A stretch of 64,000 bases of DNA, taken from the NCBI GenBank assembly GCA_947304185.1, contig CAMZAM010000004.1, positions 62,001 to 126,000 of the forward strand. Direction: 5' to 3'. Positions 1-8,672 of this stretch are shown here, piece by piece (the first letter of the stretch is position 1; the number at the start of each line of letters is the position of its first letter). This DNA comes from an uncultured Bacteroidales bacterium (lineage in GTDB: Bacteria; Bacteroidota; Bacteroidia; Bacteroidales; F082). The position numbers and the translations under genes were made by a program. The notes under the pieces were generated by a model. The model saw only the letters and a program-made list of their open reading frames with translations. It made no database searches and had not been told where the DNA came from.

Positions 1-758
1 GCGCCTACCGGGTCGATGCGGTCGTCGTATGATTCAACGGCGATCTTAGCTCTTTGACCGGGCTCGCGCACGATTTTTCTTATGGTAATAAGTCCGTCGT
101 AAACCTCTGGAACCTCCTGCTCGAACAAACGCTGCAAGAAGATCTCCGATGTTCTTGACAGTGTGATGACAGGTGTGCCGTTCTTGTTCTCCACGCTCTT
201 CACGATGGCACGGATGGTCTCACCTTTCTTATATATGTCGGCAGGAATCTGCTCGATCTTAGGCAAAACAAGCTCAATGCCGTCTTCGTCGACAGCGATG
301 ATTTCCTTACGCCATGCCTGTGAAACCTCGGCGTTAACTATCTCACCAACTTTATCTTTGTATTTCTGATAGAGGTTTTCTTTCTCATATTCCATGATCT
401 TGGTCTGGAGGTTCTGACGGATAGCCAAAATCTCTCTTCTGCCAAAGCTATGAATATCAACGACTTCTGCCACATCGTCTCCGACTTCAAAGTCAGGTTC
501 GATTTTTATTGCGTCGGAATAAGCTATTTCAGCGAGTTCGTCTTCAACGGCGCCGTCCTCAACAACAGTGCGGTTGTGATAGATCTCAAGGTCGCCCTTG
601 TCGATGTTGACGATGATGTCGAAATATTCGTCGCTGCCATATTTCTTGGCAAGCATGGCCTTAAACACGTCGCTCAGGATGTGCATCATGGCCTCACGGT
701 CGATGTTCTTAAACTCCTTAAATTCGGAGAAGGTGTCGATTAAGTTAAGTGTGTCCAT
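1..758 (-). CDS. nusA: Transcription termination/antitermination factor NusA (5' part)
   Basis: NusA binds RNA polymerase and modulates pausing, termination and antitermination. The minus-strand frame is open from an ATG at 758 to the window edge, giving about 252 codons. It begins MDTLNLIDTFSEFKEFKN, the NusA N-terminal polymerase-binding domain. An S1-like stretch follows at about residues 130-200. The visible part ends at DDRIDPVGA, which matches the start of the first KH domain in NusA. The KH domains lie outside the window. The gene starts 2 bp after the rimP stop, the classic rimP-nusA order that is usually followed by infB. Confidence 0.95.
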   Translation of the reverse strand, partial: MDTLNLIDTFSEFKEFKNIDREAMMHILSDVFKAMLAKKYGSDEYFDIIVNIDKGDLEIYHNRTVVEDGAVEDELAEIAYSDAIKIEPDFEVGDDVAEVVDIHSFGRREILAIRQNLQTKIMEYEKENLYQKYKDKVGEIVNAEVSQAWRKEIIAVDEDGIELVLPKIEQIPADIYKKGETIRAIVKSVENKNGTPVITLSRTSEIFLQRLFEQEVPEVYDGLITIRKIVREPGQRAKIAVESYDDRIDPVG

Positions 759-760
759 TT

Positions 761-1222
761 TTAAAATTTAATATATGGTCTGACTTCTTTTAATTTATTG
801 ATTTCCAATGTTGTAGCATCGTGATAGATGATTTTGGTCAACTTGCCGTATTTCTTAGCTTCGGCTTCCTCGACTTCAAGCTGTAAGTCGTTAAACGACA
901 ACAGCTTATACATCTTTTTCACGCCTTCTATATCGGTGATGATAAGATCCTTGCCGATATATTTTTTGTATTGTCTCATCTTCAGAAGAGGCTCGTCGAT
1001 GCCTGCTGACGACACGTTGAGCTCGTAATCCTCAACGTCACGATCGAGTTTCTCGTTGATGTAATCGCTTACCGCAACACAATCGTCGATAGTTACCGAG
1101 CTGTCTGCGTCGAGATAAAGCTCAATGACGTTACTCTTGCTAACTGTTACATTAACCACGTAGCGGTCGCTGCCTTGCATCGCCTCTTCGGCCAAACTGA
1201 TGATCTGTTCTTTAGTTATCAT
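761..1222 (-). CDS. rimP: Ribosome maturation factor RimP
   Basis: RimP assists maturation of the 30S ribosomal subunit. The 153-residue protein has the normal family length. It has the two-domain layout: an N-terminal alpha/beta domain containing DCVAVSDYINEKLD and ELNVSSAGIDEPL (the conserved SSPGxDRPL-type motif), then a C-terminal SH3-like barrel. The ATG at 1222 has a purine-rich AAGGAAA just upstream. It is transcribed with nusA and lies downstream of tRNA-Gln, separated from it by a hairpin terminator. Confidence 0.95.
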   Translation of the reverse strand: MITKEQIISLAEEAMQGSDRYVVNVTVSKSNVIELYLDADSSVTIDDCVAVSDYINEKLDRDVEDYELNVSSAGIDEPLLKMRQYKKYIGKDLIITDIEGVKKMYKLLSFNDLQLEVEEAEAKKYGKLTKIIYHDATTLEINKLKEVRPYIKF

Positions 1223-1234
1223 TTCCTTAACAAT

Positions 1235-1262
1235 AAAAAAACCTGTTACATTCCGTAGCAGG
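1235..1262 (-). terminator. Intrinsic terminator after tRNA-Gln
   Basis: On the minus strand, CCTGCTAC and GTAACAGG (one mismatch) form an 8-bp stem with a 5-nt loop, followed by seven T. It lies between tRNA-Gln and rimP and probably ends the tRNA transcript. Confidence 0.75.
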
Positions 1263-1282
1263 CCTTCAACTCTTTCCTAATG

Positions 1283-1353
1283 TTGTCGAGCAAGGATTCG
1301 AACCTTGACAGGCAGAACCAAAATCTGCAGTGCTGCCATTACACCACTCGACA
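1283..1353 (-). tRNA. tRNA-Gln (TTG)
   Basis: The cloverleaf is visible on the minus strand. The acceptor pair is TGTCGAG/CTCGACA. The anticodon stem GCAGA/TCTGC encloses loop TTTTGGT, giving anticodon TTG (Gln). The T-arm contains GGTTCGAATCC. The 3' CCA is not encoded. Confidence 0.95.
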
Positions 1354-1377
1354 TCATTCCATTTCTGAATGCGGGTG

Positions 1378-1404
1378 CAAAATTACAAAAAATTTCAATA
1401 CCAA
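1378..1404 (-). promoter_or_regulatory. Promoter of tRNA-Gln
   Basis: A minus-strand TAATTTTG -7 box lies at 1378-1385, with TTG at 1402-1404 about 16 nt upstream. The box sits about 25 nt before the mature tRNA 5' end. Confidence 0.55.
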
Positions 1405-1466
1405 CGCATTTTTCTTAAAAAAATATTTAAAAAACGGAAAAATAGCCTTCATAAACAATTTTTGTC

Positions 1467-1474
1467 TATCTTTG
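1467..1474 (+). promoter_or_regulatory. -7 box for the DUF2723 gene
   Basis: TATCTTTG is a consensus Bacteroidota -7 element 30 nt upstream of the ATG at 1505. No clear -33 TTG at the right spacing was found. Confidence 0.6.
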
Positions 1475-1504
1475 CAGTTTAAAATTGCGTGAATTTTAAG
1501 AAAA

Positions 1505-4500
1505 ATGAGCTTTAAAAAATTAAACAACATCGTCGGTTGGTGCGTTTTCGCTATCGCGACCATCGTCTATTTCCTCACCATGGAGCCTACCGTGAGCTGG
1601 TGGGACTGCGGTGAGTATATCTCCACAGCTTATAAACTGCAGGTCGGCCATCCGCCAGGAGCACCTACATTCCAGCTAATTGGCAGATTTTTCACCTTGT
1701 TCGCCTTCGGTGACGTCACCAAAGTGGCGATGATGATTAATATAATGTCGTGTCTGTGTTCCAGCTTCACGATTTTGTTCCTGTTCTGGACAATCTCGAT
1801 GCTCGCGCAGAAGATATGGATGAAAGACGGAGAAGGCTCTCCGAGAAACAACCAGATTGCAGTGCTTGCGGCTTCTGCCATCGGCGCTCTGGCATTCACT
1901 TTCAGCGACTCGTTCTGGTTCAACGCTGTCGAGGGTGAGGTTTACGCAATGTCGTCGCTCATGACTGCCATAACATTCTGGGCAATCCTCAAGTGGGAAA
2001 AGGTTTCCGAAGAACCGAACCATTACCGTTGGATAATTCTCATAGCATACCTCATTGGATTGTCAATAGGCGTGCATCTGCTGAATTTATTGGTGATTCC
2101 TGCGATAGTCTACGTCGTATATTTCAAAAAATACACATTTTCTTGGAAAGGTTTCATCTGGGCAGGCGTGCTATCGGTCTTAATAACAGGTTTGATATAT
2201 GTGATACTTATCCCGGCTATCGTATCACTTGCCGGAAAATTCGAGTTGTTCTTCGTCAATACACTGGGAGCTCCGTTTAACTTCGGAACGATATTCTACT
2301 TTGTATTTGTCATAGCATTGATAGTCATTGGATTATGGCTTACGAAGAAATATGAAAAACCGATTTTCAACGCAGCCATACTGTCGCTGATGTTTATCCT
2401 TATCGGCTATTCTTCGTTCTTCATGTTGGTGATCCGTGCAAATGCAAACACGCCTATCAACGAGAATGAGCCGAAGGAGGCAATTTCGATGCTTTCATAC
2501 TTGCAGCGTGAGCAGTACGGAAGCCGTCCGCTTCTTTATGGTCCATATTATATGGCAAAGCCTTACGATATGACCGTAGGCACTCCTATATATAATAAGG
2601 ATCGCAAGAGAGGAAAATACGTGGAAGTGGCTAAAAACCCTGGTGATTATATCTACGACGACAACGTTCAGACGATATTCCCGCGTATGTGGAATGGCAC
2701 GAAGAATACGTATATTAACGTATACGAACGGTATATCGATAAGACGAAGATGCGTGTCACTACACAGAAAAAGCCTAGTGGCACATCAGAGCGTGTAGCT
2801 ATCCCAACTTTCGGTCAAAACATTCGTTTCTTCATTGATTATCAGTGTGGATGGATGTTCTGGCGCTATTTTATGTGGAACTTCGTGGGCCGTCAGAACG
2901 ACATTGAAGGTCAGGGCGAATTGGAGCACGGCAACTGGGTCAGTGGCATCGGATTTATTGACAATCCGCGCTTAGGTAACCAGAACAACCTGCCTCGTAC
3001 CATGCAGAGTTCAGCTCGCACTGAGTTTTACTTCCTGCCATTGATTCTTGGCCTCGTCGGATTATTCTATCAGTTTAAATATGATTCGAAAAACTGCTGG
3101 GTAGTGTTCCTGCTGTTCTTCATGACTGGTATCGCCATCATCATGTACCTTAACCAGACGCCTTATCAGCCGCGTGAACGCGACTACTCATATGCCGGCG
3201 CTTTCTACGCCTTTGCAATTTGGATGGGCTTCGGAGTCTTGGGTATTATCAATGGCTTACAGAAGCTTATAGCTAATAAGAAAGTCGCGACTTGGATCGC
3301 AACAGCAGCATGTCTGGTAGTACCGCTCCTCATGGCAGGTCAAGGCTGGGAAAGTCACAATCGTTCTGGTAAGACCGCTGCTCTCGACTGGGGTAAGAAT
3401 TATCTCGTGAATCTGCCTGAAAATGCTGTAATCGTCACACGTGGCGACAACGATACCTTCCCACTTTGGTATGTCCAGGAGGTGGAAGGCTACCGTACCG
3501 ATGTTCGTGTGTGTAACTTCATGCTGTCGTCGGGATACTGGTATGTTCATCAGATGGGTAGGAAAACCTATAAATCGGAGCGTCTGCCACTCTCACTCAC
3601 CCCAGCACAATACGACAACGGCATCCACGAACCTGTGTGGATTCATGACGTGTTTGAAGGCCCTGTAGAGCTTAAAGACGCCATCGACTTCGTGAGGAGC
3701 GAAAATCCACGCACCAAAGCCAGCGACGGCTCGGGTAACACTGTCGACTACTTCCCGACAAGAAAACTGAAACTGACAGTGGATAAAGAGAAAGTCGTGG
3801 CTACCGGCATCGTGCCTGAGAGCATGAAAGACCAAATCGTCGACGAGATAGTTTGGAGCATCCCTGAAAAGGTACAGTATCTCTCGAAGAACGAGCTCAT
3901 GCTTCTCGACTTCATGGCTACCAACAACTGGGAAAGATGCGTGTATTTCACAAGTCTGAGCGATATCGCCGACATCCTTGGCATCGACAAATATCTGCAT
4001 CAGGAAGGTCTTGCACATCGTTTTATGCCTGTCCTCGCCACCGACTATTATAAAGGTGCTGGCGGCGTGTTTGTTGAAGGTTCATACGATTTACTTGTGA
4101 ACAAGACGAGATGGGGTAAACTCAACGATCCTGATGTCACAGTTGATCCAGAGAGCTTGCGTAACGTTTCGTTCATCAAGATGGCATATATGCGTGAAGC
4201 TCAAGCACTTGTAAATCGTGAGAGATACGAGGAAGCCATCACGGTACTGGATAAATGTCAGTATTTCTTCCCTGATGAGAAGATCCCTTATGCGTATTAC
4301 TATGAAGGATATTTCCCGGATCTGTATTACCGCTCGGGCGCTCCAGAAAAAGGTGATGAAGTGTTGCTGAAGATTGCCGCTAACGCTACCGATGAGCTGC
4401 GTTATTACAAGACTCTTGAGCCTAAGTTTGCCGAGTATTACAAGGAAGACATCCACGATGCCCTCTCACTCGTGAACACCATGGCCGACTGCGCACGACG

Positions 4501-4579
4501 TAACCATCGCTACGACATTCAGCATAATCTCGACGAAGTAGTCAACGATTATTTGGAAGCTTTCTTACAGTATCTGTAG
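1505..4579 (+). CDS. DUF2723/GT117-family integral membrane glycosyltransferase
   Basis: This 1,024-residue protein belongs to the DUF2723 family, related to polyprenol-dependent protein O-mannosyltransferases (CAZy GT117; human TMEM260). The N-terminal half has about 10-12 membrane segments. The first periplasmic loop carries EPTVSWWDCGEYIS and KLQVGHPPGAP, where the acidic DxGE is the expected catalytic site of the GT-C fold. A middle membrane region contains YLNQTPYQPRERDYSYAG. The C-terminal about 350 residues are soluble and end in a helical, TPR-like part (VNRERYEEAITVLDKCQYF). The likely role is protein O-glycosylation at the inner membrane. The family call is firm, but the acceptor and sugar are inferred. 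Its last 31 bp overlap the 3' end of lgt on the other strand. Confidence 0.85.
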   Translation: MSFKKLNNIVGWCVFAIATIVYFLTMEPTVSWWDCGEYISTAYKLQVGHPPGAPTFQLIGRFFTLFAFGDVTKVAMMINIMSCLCSSFTILFLFWTISMLAQKIWMKDGEGSPRNNQIAVLAASAIGALAFTFSDSFWFNAVEGEVYAMSSLMTAITFWAILKWEKVSEEPNHYRWIILIAYLIGLSIGVHLLNLLVIPAIVYVVYFKKYTFSWKGFIWAGVLSVLITGLIYVILIPAIVSLAGKFELFFVNTLGAPFNFGTIFYFVFVIALIVIGLWLTKKYEKPIFNAAILSLMFILIGYSSFFMLVIRANANTPINENEPKEAISMLSYLQREQYGSRPLLYGPYYMAKPYDMTVGTPIYNKDRKRGKYVEVAKNPGDYIYDDNVQTIFPRMWNGTKNTYINVYERYIDKTKMRVTTQKKPSGTSERVAIPTFGQNIRFFIDYQCGWMFWRYFMWNFVGRQNDIEGQGELEHGNWVSGIGFIDNPRLGNQNNLPRTMQSSARTEFYFLPLILGLVGLFYQFKYDSKNCWVVFLLFFMTGIAIIMYLNQTPYQPRERDYSYAGAFYAFAIWMGFGVLGIINGLQKLIANKKVATWIATAACLVVPLLMAGQGWESHNRSGKTAALDWGKNYLVNLPENAVIVTRGDNDTFPLWYVQEVEGYRTDVRVCNFMLSSGYWYVHQMGRKTYKSERLPLSLTPAQYDNGIHEPVWIHDVFEGPVELKDAIDFVRSENPRTKASDGSGNTVDYFPTRKLKLTVDKEKVVATGIVPESMKDQIVDEIVWSIPEKVQYLSKNELMLLDFMATNNWERCVYFTSLSDIADILGIDKYLHQEGLAHRFMPVLATDYYKGAGGVFVEGSYDLLVNKTRWGKLNDPDVTVDPESLRNVSFIKMAYMREAQALVNRERYEEAITVLDKCQYFFPDEKIPYAYYYEGYFPDLYYRSGAPEKGDEVLLKIAANATDELRYYKTLEPKFAEYYKEDIHDALSLVNTMADCARRNHRYDIQHNLDEVVNDYLEAFLQYL

Positions 4580-5391
4580 AAAAACATGAAATAAATCCCG
4601 ACGATAACAAACGGGATACTCAGCCACTGGCCCATATCGAGAACCATCGAGTTTTCGAATTCGACCTGTGGCTGTTTTATAAATTCTATCAGGATTCTTG
4701 AGCCGAATATCATCGTGCAGAAGAAGCCGAAAAAGAATCCCATGCGCTTGTCAGCCGTGTCTTTCTTGAAATACAGATACATCAGTATCGCGAACACTAT
4801 CACGCAGACGAGCGCTTCGTAAATCTGCGTGGGATGGCATGCAGGGATGGCCTCGATTGGCGTTCCCGGAGCCCAGTCGCGCACAAATTTAAAACCCCAA
4901 GGCAAAGTTGTTTCGTAACCATAAATCTCAGAATTCATGAGGTTTCCTGTACGAATGAGCGCACCGCCGATGGCTACTGCGATGACCACACGGTCCAATA
5001 TCCAGAGGTAAGGTTTCTTAATCTTTTTAGAATAAATCAAAAGCCATATCAAGATGCCTATGGCACCTCCGTGACTTGCCAGCCCGCCTTCCCAAATATA
5101 CAGAAACTTCTCGGGATTTGCGAGATAATAAGCGGGTTCGTAGAAGAGGCAATGTCCTAAACGCGCGCCCACTATGGTGAAAATCAAGGTGCCGAAGACG
5201 AGCTTGTCGAGCATGTCGTCGTTGAGATTCTCTTTCTTGTAGATTTTTTTCATTATGAAATATCCGACAACGAATACCATAGCCCAAAGCAGGCCGTACC
5301 ATGCCACCGGACGTCCTCCTAAAAGCGGAAAACTCTCAGGAAACGTAAAAATATACGGGTTTACATCCCAAACTACGTAATTTAATATCAT
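4549..5391 (-). CDS. lgt: Prolipoprotein diacylglyceryl transferase
   Basis: Lgt transfers diacylglycerol from phosphatidylglycerol to the lipobox cysteine of prolipoproteins in the inner membrane. The 280-residue protein has about seven membrane segments. It shows the expected motifs GGRPVAWYGLLWA, VGARLGHCLFYEP and GGLASHGGAIG, plus the conserved late motif CHPTQIYEAL. The gene follows the minus-strand glycosyltransferase by 1 bp, so the two are probably cotranscribed. Lipoproteins encoded elsewhere in this window (21246, 42969, 45449) are among its likely substrates. Confidence 0.95.
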   Translation of the reverse strand: MILNYVVWDVNPYIFTFPESFPLLGGRPVAWYGLLWAMVFVVGYFIMKKIYKKENLNDDMLDKLVFGTLIFTIVGARLGHCLFYEPAYYLANPEKFLYIWEGGLASHGGAIGILIWLLIYSKKIKKPYLWILDRVVIAVAIGGALIRTGNLMNSEIYGYETTLPWGFKFVRDWAPGTPIEAIPACHPTQIYEALVCVIVFAILMYLYFKKDTADKRMGFFFGFFCTMIFGSRILIEFIKQPQVEFENSMVLDMGQWLSIPFVIVGIYFMFFYRYCKKASK

Positions 5392-5392
5392 T

Positions 5393-6475
5393 TTAACTCA
5401 AATTTTCTATCCATATTTGTATGAAATCATCAATAGCACTGACGTTATCTCTGAACCTATCTCTCATGGATATGTCAGGCGTGACAACCTTATCTAATTG
5501 AAAATCAGACTGTTTGCATCTGTTGAAATAACCTTCTTTGCATAGATGCCGCGCCAAATACTCCTGCTCGGTTTGTCCCGGCGTAGGCACCAGATAAGCG
5601 CTTCGACCCAGCCTGACGAGGTCCATCAGTGATGAATATCCCCCTCGGCAGATGATATTTTCAGAGCTGTTGACGAGTTTAACGAACATCTCATCATCGA
5701 CATGATTAAGCATGCTGACGTTGGCCGGAATGTTCTTCGGAAGGTCTTGGCCGTCGGGTTTTGCCCTGAGTATCAAGACTTTATCTTTGATCTCGTTGGC
5801 TTGTTCCAGTATAATGTCCTCAAAAATACTTCTTTGCGGCTCCGGACCCGAAAGAATCACGAGGTGCTTGTATTCTTTCTCAGTGATTTCTTGATTATTA
5901 ATGTCGAAACGACTCAATATACCTAGATATTCTGTCTTTATGCGTCTGTTGTAAGGGTGCGAAAGCTTGCCGGCCAGCGACGGGTCGTCCTCGTAGTCAG
6001 GAATCCATACTTCATCGTATTTCTTGATGTATCCGTTGTTGAACATATTAATAATAGGAGTTGTCCAACGCCACAGACGAGGCACCTGAATATGCAGCTG
6101 ATGCGTGATGAAAACCGAGTGTACATTGTCGCTCCAGCATCCAAAACGGTTGTCCGAAATCACAACATCGATGTTATGGCTCTCCACGATGTCTTCAACA
6201 GCTTTATGGTCTTTTTTGAAAGCCCTGATGGCTTTGGGATACGACGCCATCATCTTAAAAACCTGGGTATTCGACCTGCTGTAAACGGGTTCGAAACCGG
6301 GCAGCTCGATAAGTTCATGATCTGGGAATGCCTTTTTCAAAAATGCCAACGGCCCTTTGTCAGCTGCAATAATCACTTTGTGACCTTGGCTTGACAAGGC
6401 TCTGATGATTGGTACACAACGCGTTGCATGTCCCAATCCCCAGTTCAGCGGACATATCAGAATATTCTTTCCCAC
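5393..6475 (-). CDS. GT-B glycosyltransferase, family 28-like
   Basis: This 360-residue cytosolic protein resembles MurG/GT28 enzymes. The N-terminal Rossmann domain starts NILICPLNWGLGHATR, a glycine-rich motif. The C-terminal domain has LVILSGPEPQRS and the donor-binding motif ICRGGYSSLMDLVRLG followed by PTPGQTEQEYLA. It is shorter and more divergent than MurG, and the acceptor is unknown. Bacteroidota carry such proteins annotated only as glycosyltransferases. It is the first gene of a two-gene unit with lgt, which suggests an envelope role. Confidence 0.75.
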   Translation of the reverse strand: MGKNILICPLNWGLGHATRCVPIIRALSSQGHKVIIAADKGPLAFLKKAFPDHELIELPGFEPVYSRSNTQVFKMMASYPKAIRAFKKDHKAVEDIVESHNIDVVISDNRFGCWSDNVHSVFITHQLHIQVPRLWRWTTPIINMFNNGYIKKYDEVWIPDYEDDPSLAGKLSHPYNRRIKTEYLGILSRFDINNQEITEKEYKHLVILSGPEPQRSIFEDIILEQANEIKDKVLILRAKPDGQDLPKNIPANVSMLNHVDDEMFVKLVNSSENIICRGGYSSLMDLVRLGRSAYLVPTPGQTEQEYLARHLCKEGYFNRCKQSDFQLDKVVTPDISMRDRFRDNVSAIDDFIQIWIENLS

Positions 6476-6488
6476 GATATATTTTTTG

Positions 6489-6496
6489 CAAAAATA
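6489..6496 (-). promoter_or_regulatory. -7 box for the glycosyltransferase-lgt unit
   Basis: Minus-strand TATTTTTG followed by C lies 13 nt before the start codon at 6475, so any 5' leader would be very short. Confidence 0.55.
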
Positions 6497-6570
6497 ACGA
6501 TTTTATAGATATGTTTTTACAAGAAAATTGTAAAAAATTTTTAACTTAAATTGCATAAATCTGGAATAAA

Positions 6571-6596
6571 ACGTATCATAATAATACGTAATTTTG
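6571..6596 (+). promoter_or_regulatory. dprA promoter with an inverted repeat
   Basis: A -7 box TAATTTTG lies at 6589-6596, only 4 nt before the dprA ATG. An inverted repeat ACGTAT-N7-ATACGT (6571-6576 and 6584-6589) touches the -7 box and could be an operator. The operator role is inferred. Confidence 0.5.
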
Positions 6597-6600
6597 CGCC

Positions 6601-7698
6601 ATGACAGATCAAAAACTTTACGAAATAGCTCTTACGCTAGTCCCGGGAATCGGATATGTAAATGGTAAGAAGTTGGTGGCCTATTGTGGAGGCGCTGAGG
6701 CTGTGTTTTGTGAGAAGAAAAACGCCTTGACAAAGATTGGCGGGGTGACTGATAGCATAGTGCAAAGCCTTGATTCTAAAGAGATTATGCTTCGAGCCGA
6801 AAAAGAAATGAAGTTCATTGAAAAGAATGGTATCAAGCCGCTTTTTTACCTCGATCAGGAGTATCCCAAACGTCTTCAACATTGCGCCGACAGTCCGCTG
6901 GTGCTTTATTACAAAGGTAATGCTGACTTGAATGCCGAAAAGGTGGTTGGCGTGGTCGGGACACGCAATATCACCGACTACGGACGCTATATGACGGAAC
7001 AGATTATTGAAGATTTGTCGGCAAATAACATATTGATAGTCAGCGGTTTGGCGTATGGCATCGATGCGGCGTCACACACGGCCGCTTTAAAATATAATCT
7101 TGCTACCGTTGGTGTGCTGGCACACGGGATGCATACTATTTATCCAGCTGAAAACAAGAATTTATCTTTAAAAATGCTTGAGAAAGGAGGTGTTTTAACA
7201 GAATTCATGAGCGGAACGAAGCCCGAAAAGGTATATTTTCCACAACGTAACAGGATCGTGGCAGGAATGGTCGACTGTCTGGTTGTCGTTGAGAGTGCAT
7301 TGAAAGGAGGCGCTATGATAACGGCCGAACTGGCCAATTCCTACGATCGCGAAGTGTTTGCAGTGCCGGGGAAAGTTGGCGACATATACAGCGAGGGATG
7401 TAACCATCTGATAAGGACCAACAAAGCCAATCTTGTGACCAGCGCTACAGATATCAGATACGTCATGAGGTGGGATGTTGACACCAAGGTGGTTCCTAAA
7501 CAAATGCGATTGTTCCGCGATTTTAGTGATGATGAGAAAAAGGTTATGGATGTTTTTGAAAACAACAATATCGCTCATCTTGATGATATAATTATTGGGA
7601 CTGATTTGTCGCCGTCGAAAATTGCTTCGGTGCTGCTCTCATTGGAGTTTGACGGGGTTCTGACCGCCTTGCCGGGGAAACGTTATCAAAAGTTGTGA
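6601..7698 (+). CDS. dprA: DNA-processing protein DprA
   Basis: DprA loads RecA on incoming single-stranded DNA during natural transformation. The 365-residue protein has the three usual parts. An N-terminal helix-hairpin-helix region begins LTLVPGIGYVNGKKLV. A Rossmann-like DNA-binding domain carries VGVVGTRNITDYGR, IVSGLAYGIDAASHTAAL and FPQRNRIVAGM. A C-terminal winged-helix domain (DLSPSKIASVLLSLEFDG) is the DprA winged-helix (DML1-like) region. The promoter is unusually close to the start codon. No other competence gene is seen nearby. Confidence 0.93.
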   Translation: MTDQKLYEIALTLVPGIGYVNGKKLVAYCGGAEAVFCEKKNALTKIGGVTDSIVQSLDSKEIMLRAEKEMKFIEKNGIKPLFYLDQEYPKRLQHCADSPLVLYYKGNADLNAEKVVGVVGTRNITDYGRYMTEQIIEDLSANNILIVSGLAYGIDAASHTAALKYNLATVGVLAHGMHTIYPAENKNLSLKMLEKGGVLTEFMSGTKPEKVYFPQRNRIVAGMVDCLVVVESALKGGAMITAELANSYDREVFAVPGKVGDIYSEGCNHLIRTNKANLVTSATDIRYVMRWDVDTKVVPKQMRLFRDFSDDEKKVMDVFENNNIAHLDDIIIGTDLSPSKIASVLLSLEFDGVLTALPGKRYQKL

Positions 7699-7701
7699 TG
7701 T

Positions 7702-7725
7702 TTTTTATTTATAATTAAATAAAAA
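7702..7725 (+). terminator. A/T-only hairpin between dprA and rsgA
   Basis: TTTTTATTTA and TAAATAAAAA form a perfect 10-bp palindrome around a 4-nt loop. It contains no G or C, so termination would be weak. It sits just before the rsgA -7 box. Confidence 0.35.
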
Positions 7726-7729
7726 TCTG

Positions 7730-7737
7730 TACCTTTG
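7730..7737 (+). promoter_or_regulatory. -7 box for rsgA
   Basis: TACCTTTG lies 20 nt upstream of the rsgA ATG at 7758, which is preceded by GCAAGG. Confidence 0.55.
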
Positions 7738-7757
7738 CACCGTTTTTAAGCGCAAGG

Positions 7758-8666
7758 ATGCCGATAGGTAGAGTAATCAAGTCAACAGGAAGCTGGTACG
7801 ACGTTCGCAACGACGCCGGAGAGGTGGTGCTATGTCGTTTGAGAGGCAAAATACGCCTCGATGGTCTGCGTACTACAAACCCAGTAGCCGTTGGCGATCT
7901 CGTGAACTATGAGAAGGAACGAGATAAGGAGACTTGCGTGATAGATAGAATCTTGCCGCGTACAAACGTGATAGTCCGTAAATCGGTGAATCTCTCTAAA
8001 GAATCGCATATCATCGCGTCGAACGTCGACCAGGCGATTCTCGTGGCAACCATAGCTCAGCCTAGAACATCGACAGGTTTCATCGACAGATTTACAGTGA
8101 CAGCCGAGGCTTATCATATCCCAATTATAATTGTGTTTAACAAATGCGATATCTATGACGATGAGCAAAACGCCATGGCTGAACAACTGATGCAAGTGTA
8201 TAACGGCATCGGCTACGAATCCTTTGTGATATCAGCTAAGACCGGACAAAACTGTGATAGGCTGAAAGCGATAATGAAGGGTAAGATGAGTATGTTCTCT
8301 GGCCATTCCGGAGTGGGTAAGTCGGCACTGGTAAACAGGCTAGACCCTAACCTCAACATCAGGGTGGGAGAGATATCGGAGGTGCATGAAAAAGGTAAGC
8401 ATACTACTACTTTCGCTCAGATGTATGAACTGGGTTTCGGTGGTTATATCATTGATACTCCTGGTATTAAGGAGTTTGCACTGTATGATATGGAGAAGGA
8501 GACATTGGCTCAACGTTTCCCGGAGATGCGCGCCCTTATGCACGAATGCCATTTCAACAACTGCACTCATCTGCATGAGCCGCACTGCGCGATAAAAAAC
8601 GCCGTAGAACAAGGTATCATCGCCGACTGGCGCTACGATAACTATTGTAACATGATGGATGATTGA
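7758..8666 (+). CDS. rsgA: Ribosome small-subunit-dependent GTPase RsgA
   Basis: RsgA is a circularly permuted GTPase acting late in 30S subunit assembly. The 302-residue protein has an N-terminal OB domain (about 1-75). The GTPase motifs follow in permuted order: NKCD (G4, 128-131), SGHSGVGKS (G1, 181-189) and DTPGIKEF (G3, 233-240). The C-terminal zinc site has C264, C269, H271 and C277. The next gene starts 6 bp downstream, so they are likely cotranscribed. Confidence 0.95.
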   Translation: MPIGRVIKSTGSWYDVRNDAGEVVLCRLRGKIRLDGLRTTNPVAVGDLVNYEKERDKETCVIDRILPRTNVIVRKSVNLSKESHIIASNVDQAILVATIAQPRTSTGFIDRFTVTAEAYHIPIIIVFNKCDIYDDEQNAMAEQLMQVYNGIGYESFVISAKTGQNCDRLKAIMKGKMSMFSGHSGVGKSALVNRLDPNLNIRVGEISEVHEKGKHTTTFAQMYELGFGGYIIDTPGIKEFALYDMEKETLAQRFPEMRALMHECHFNNCTHLHEPHCAIKNAVEQGIIADWRYDNYCNMMDD

Positions 8667-8672
8667 TAGCCA

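Noticed and set aside
2993-3010. Possible frameshift in the DUF2723 gene
   Set aside because: The frame is open for all 1,024 codons and the motifs run continuously through the membrane domain.
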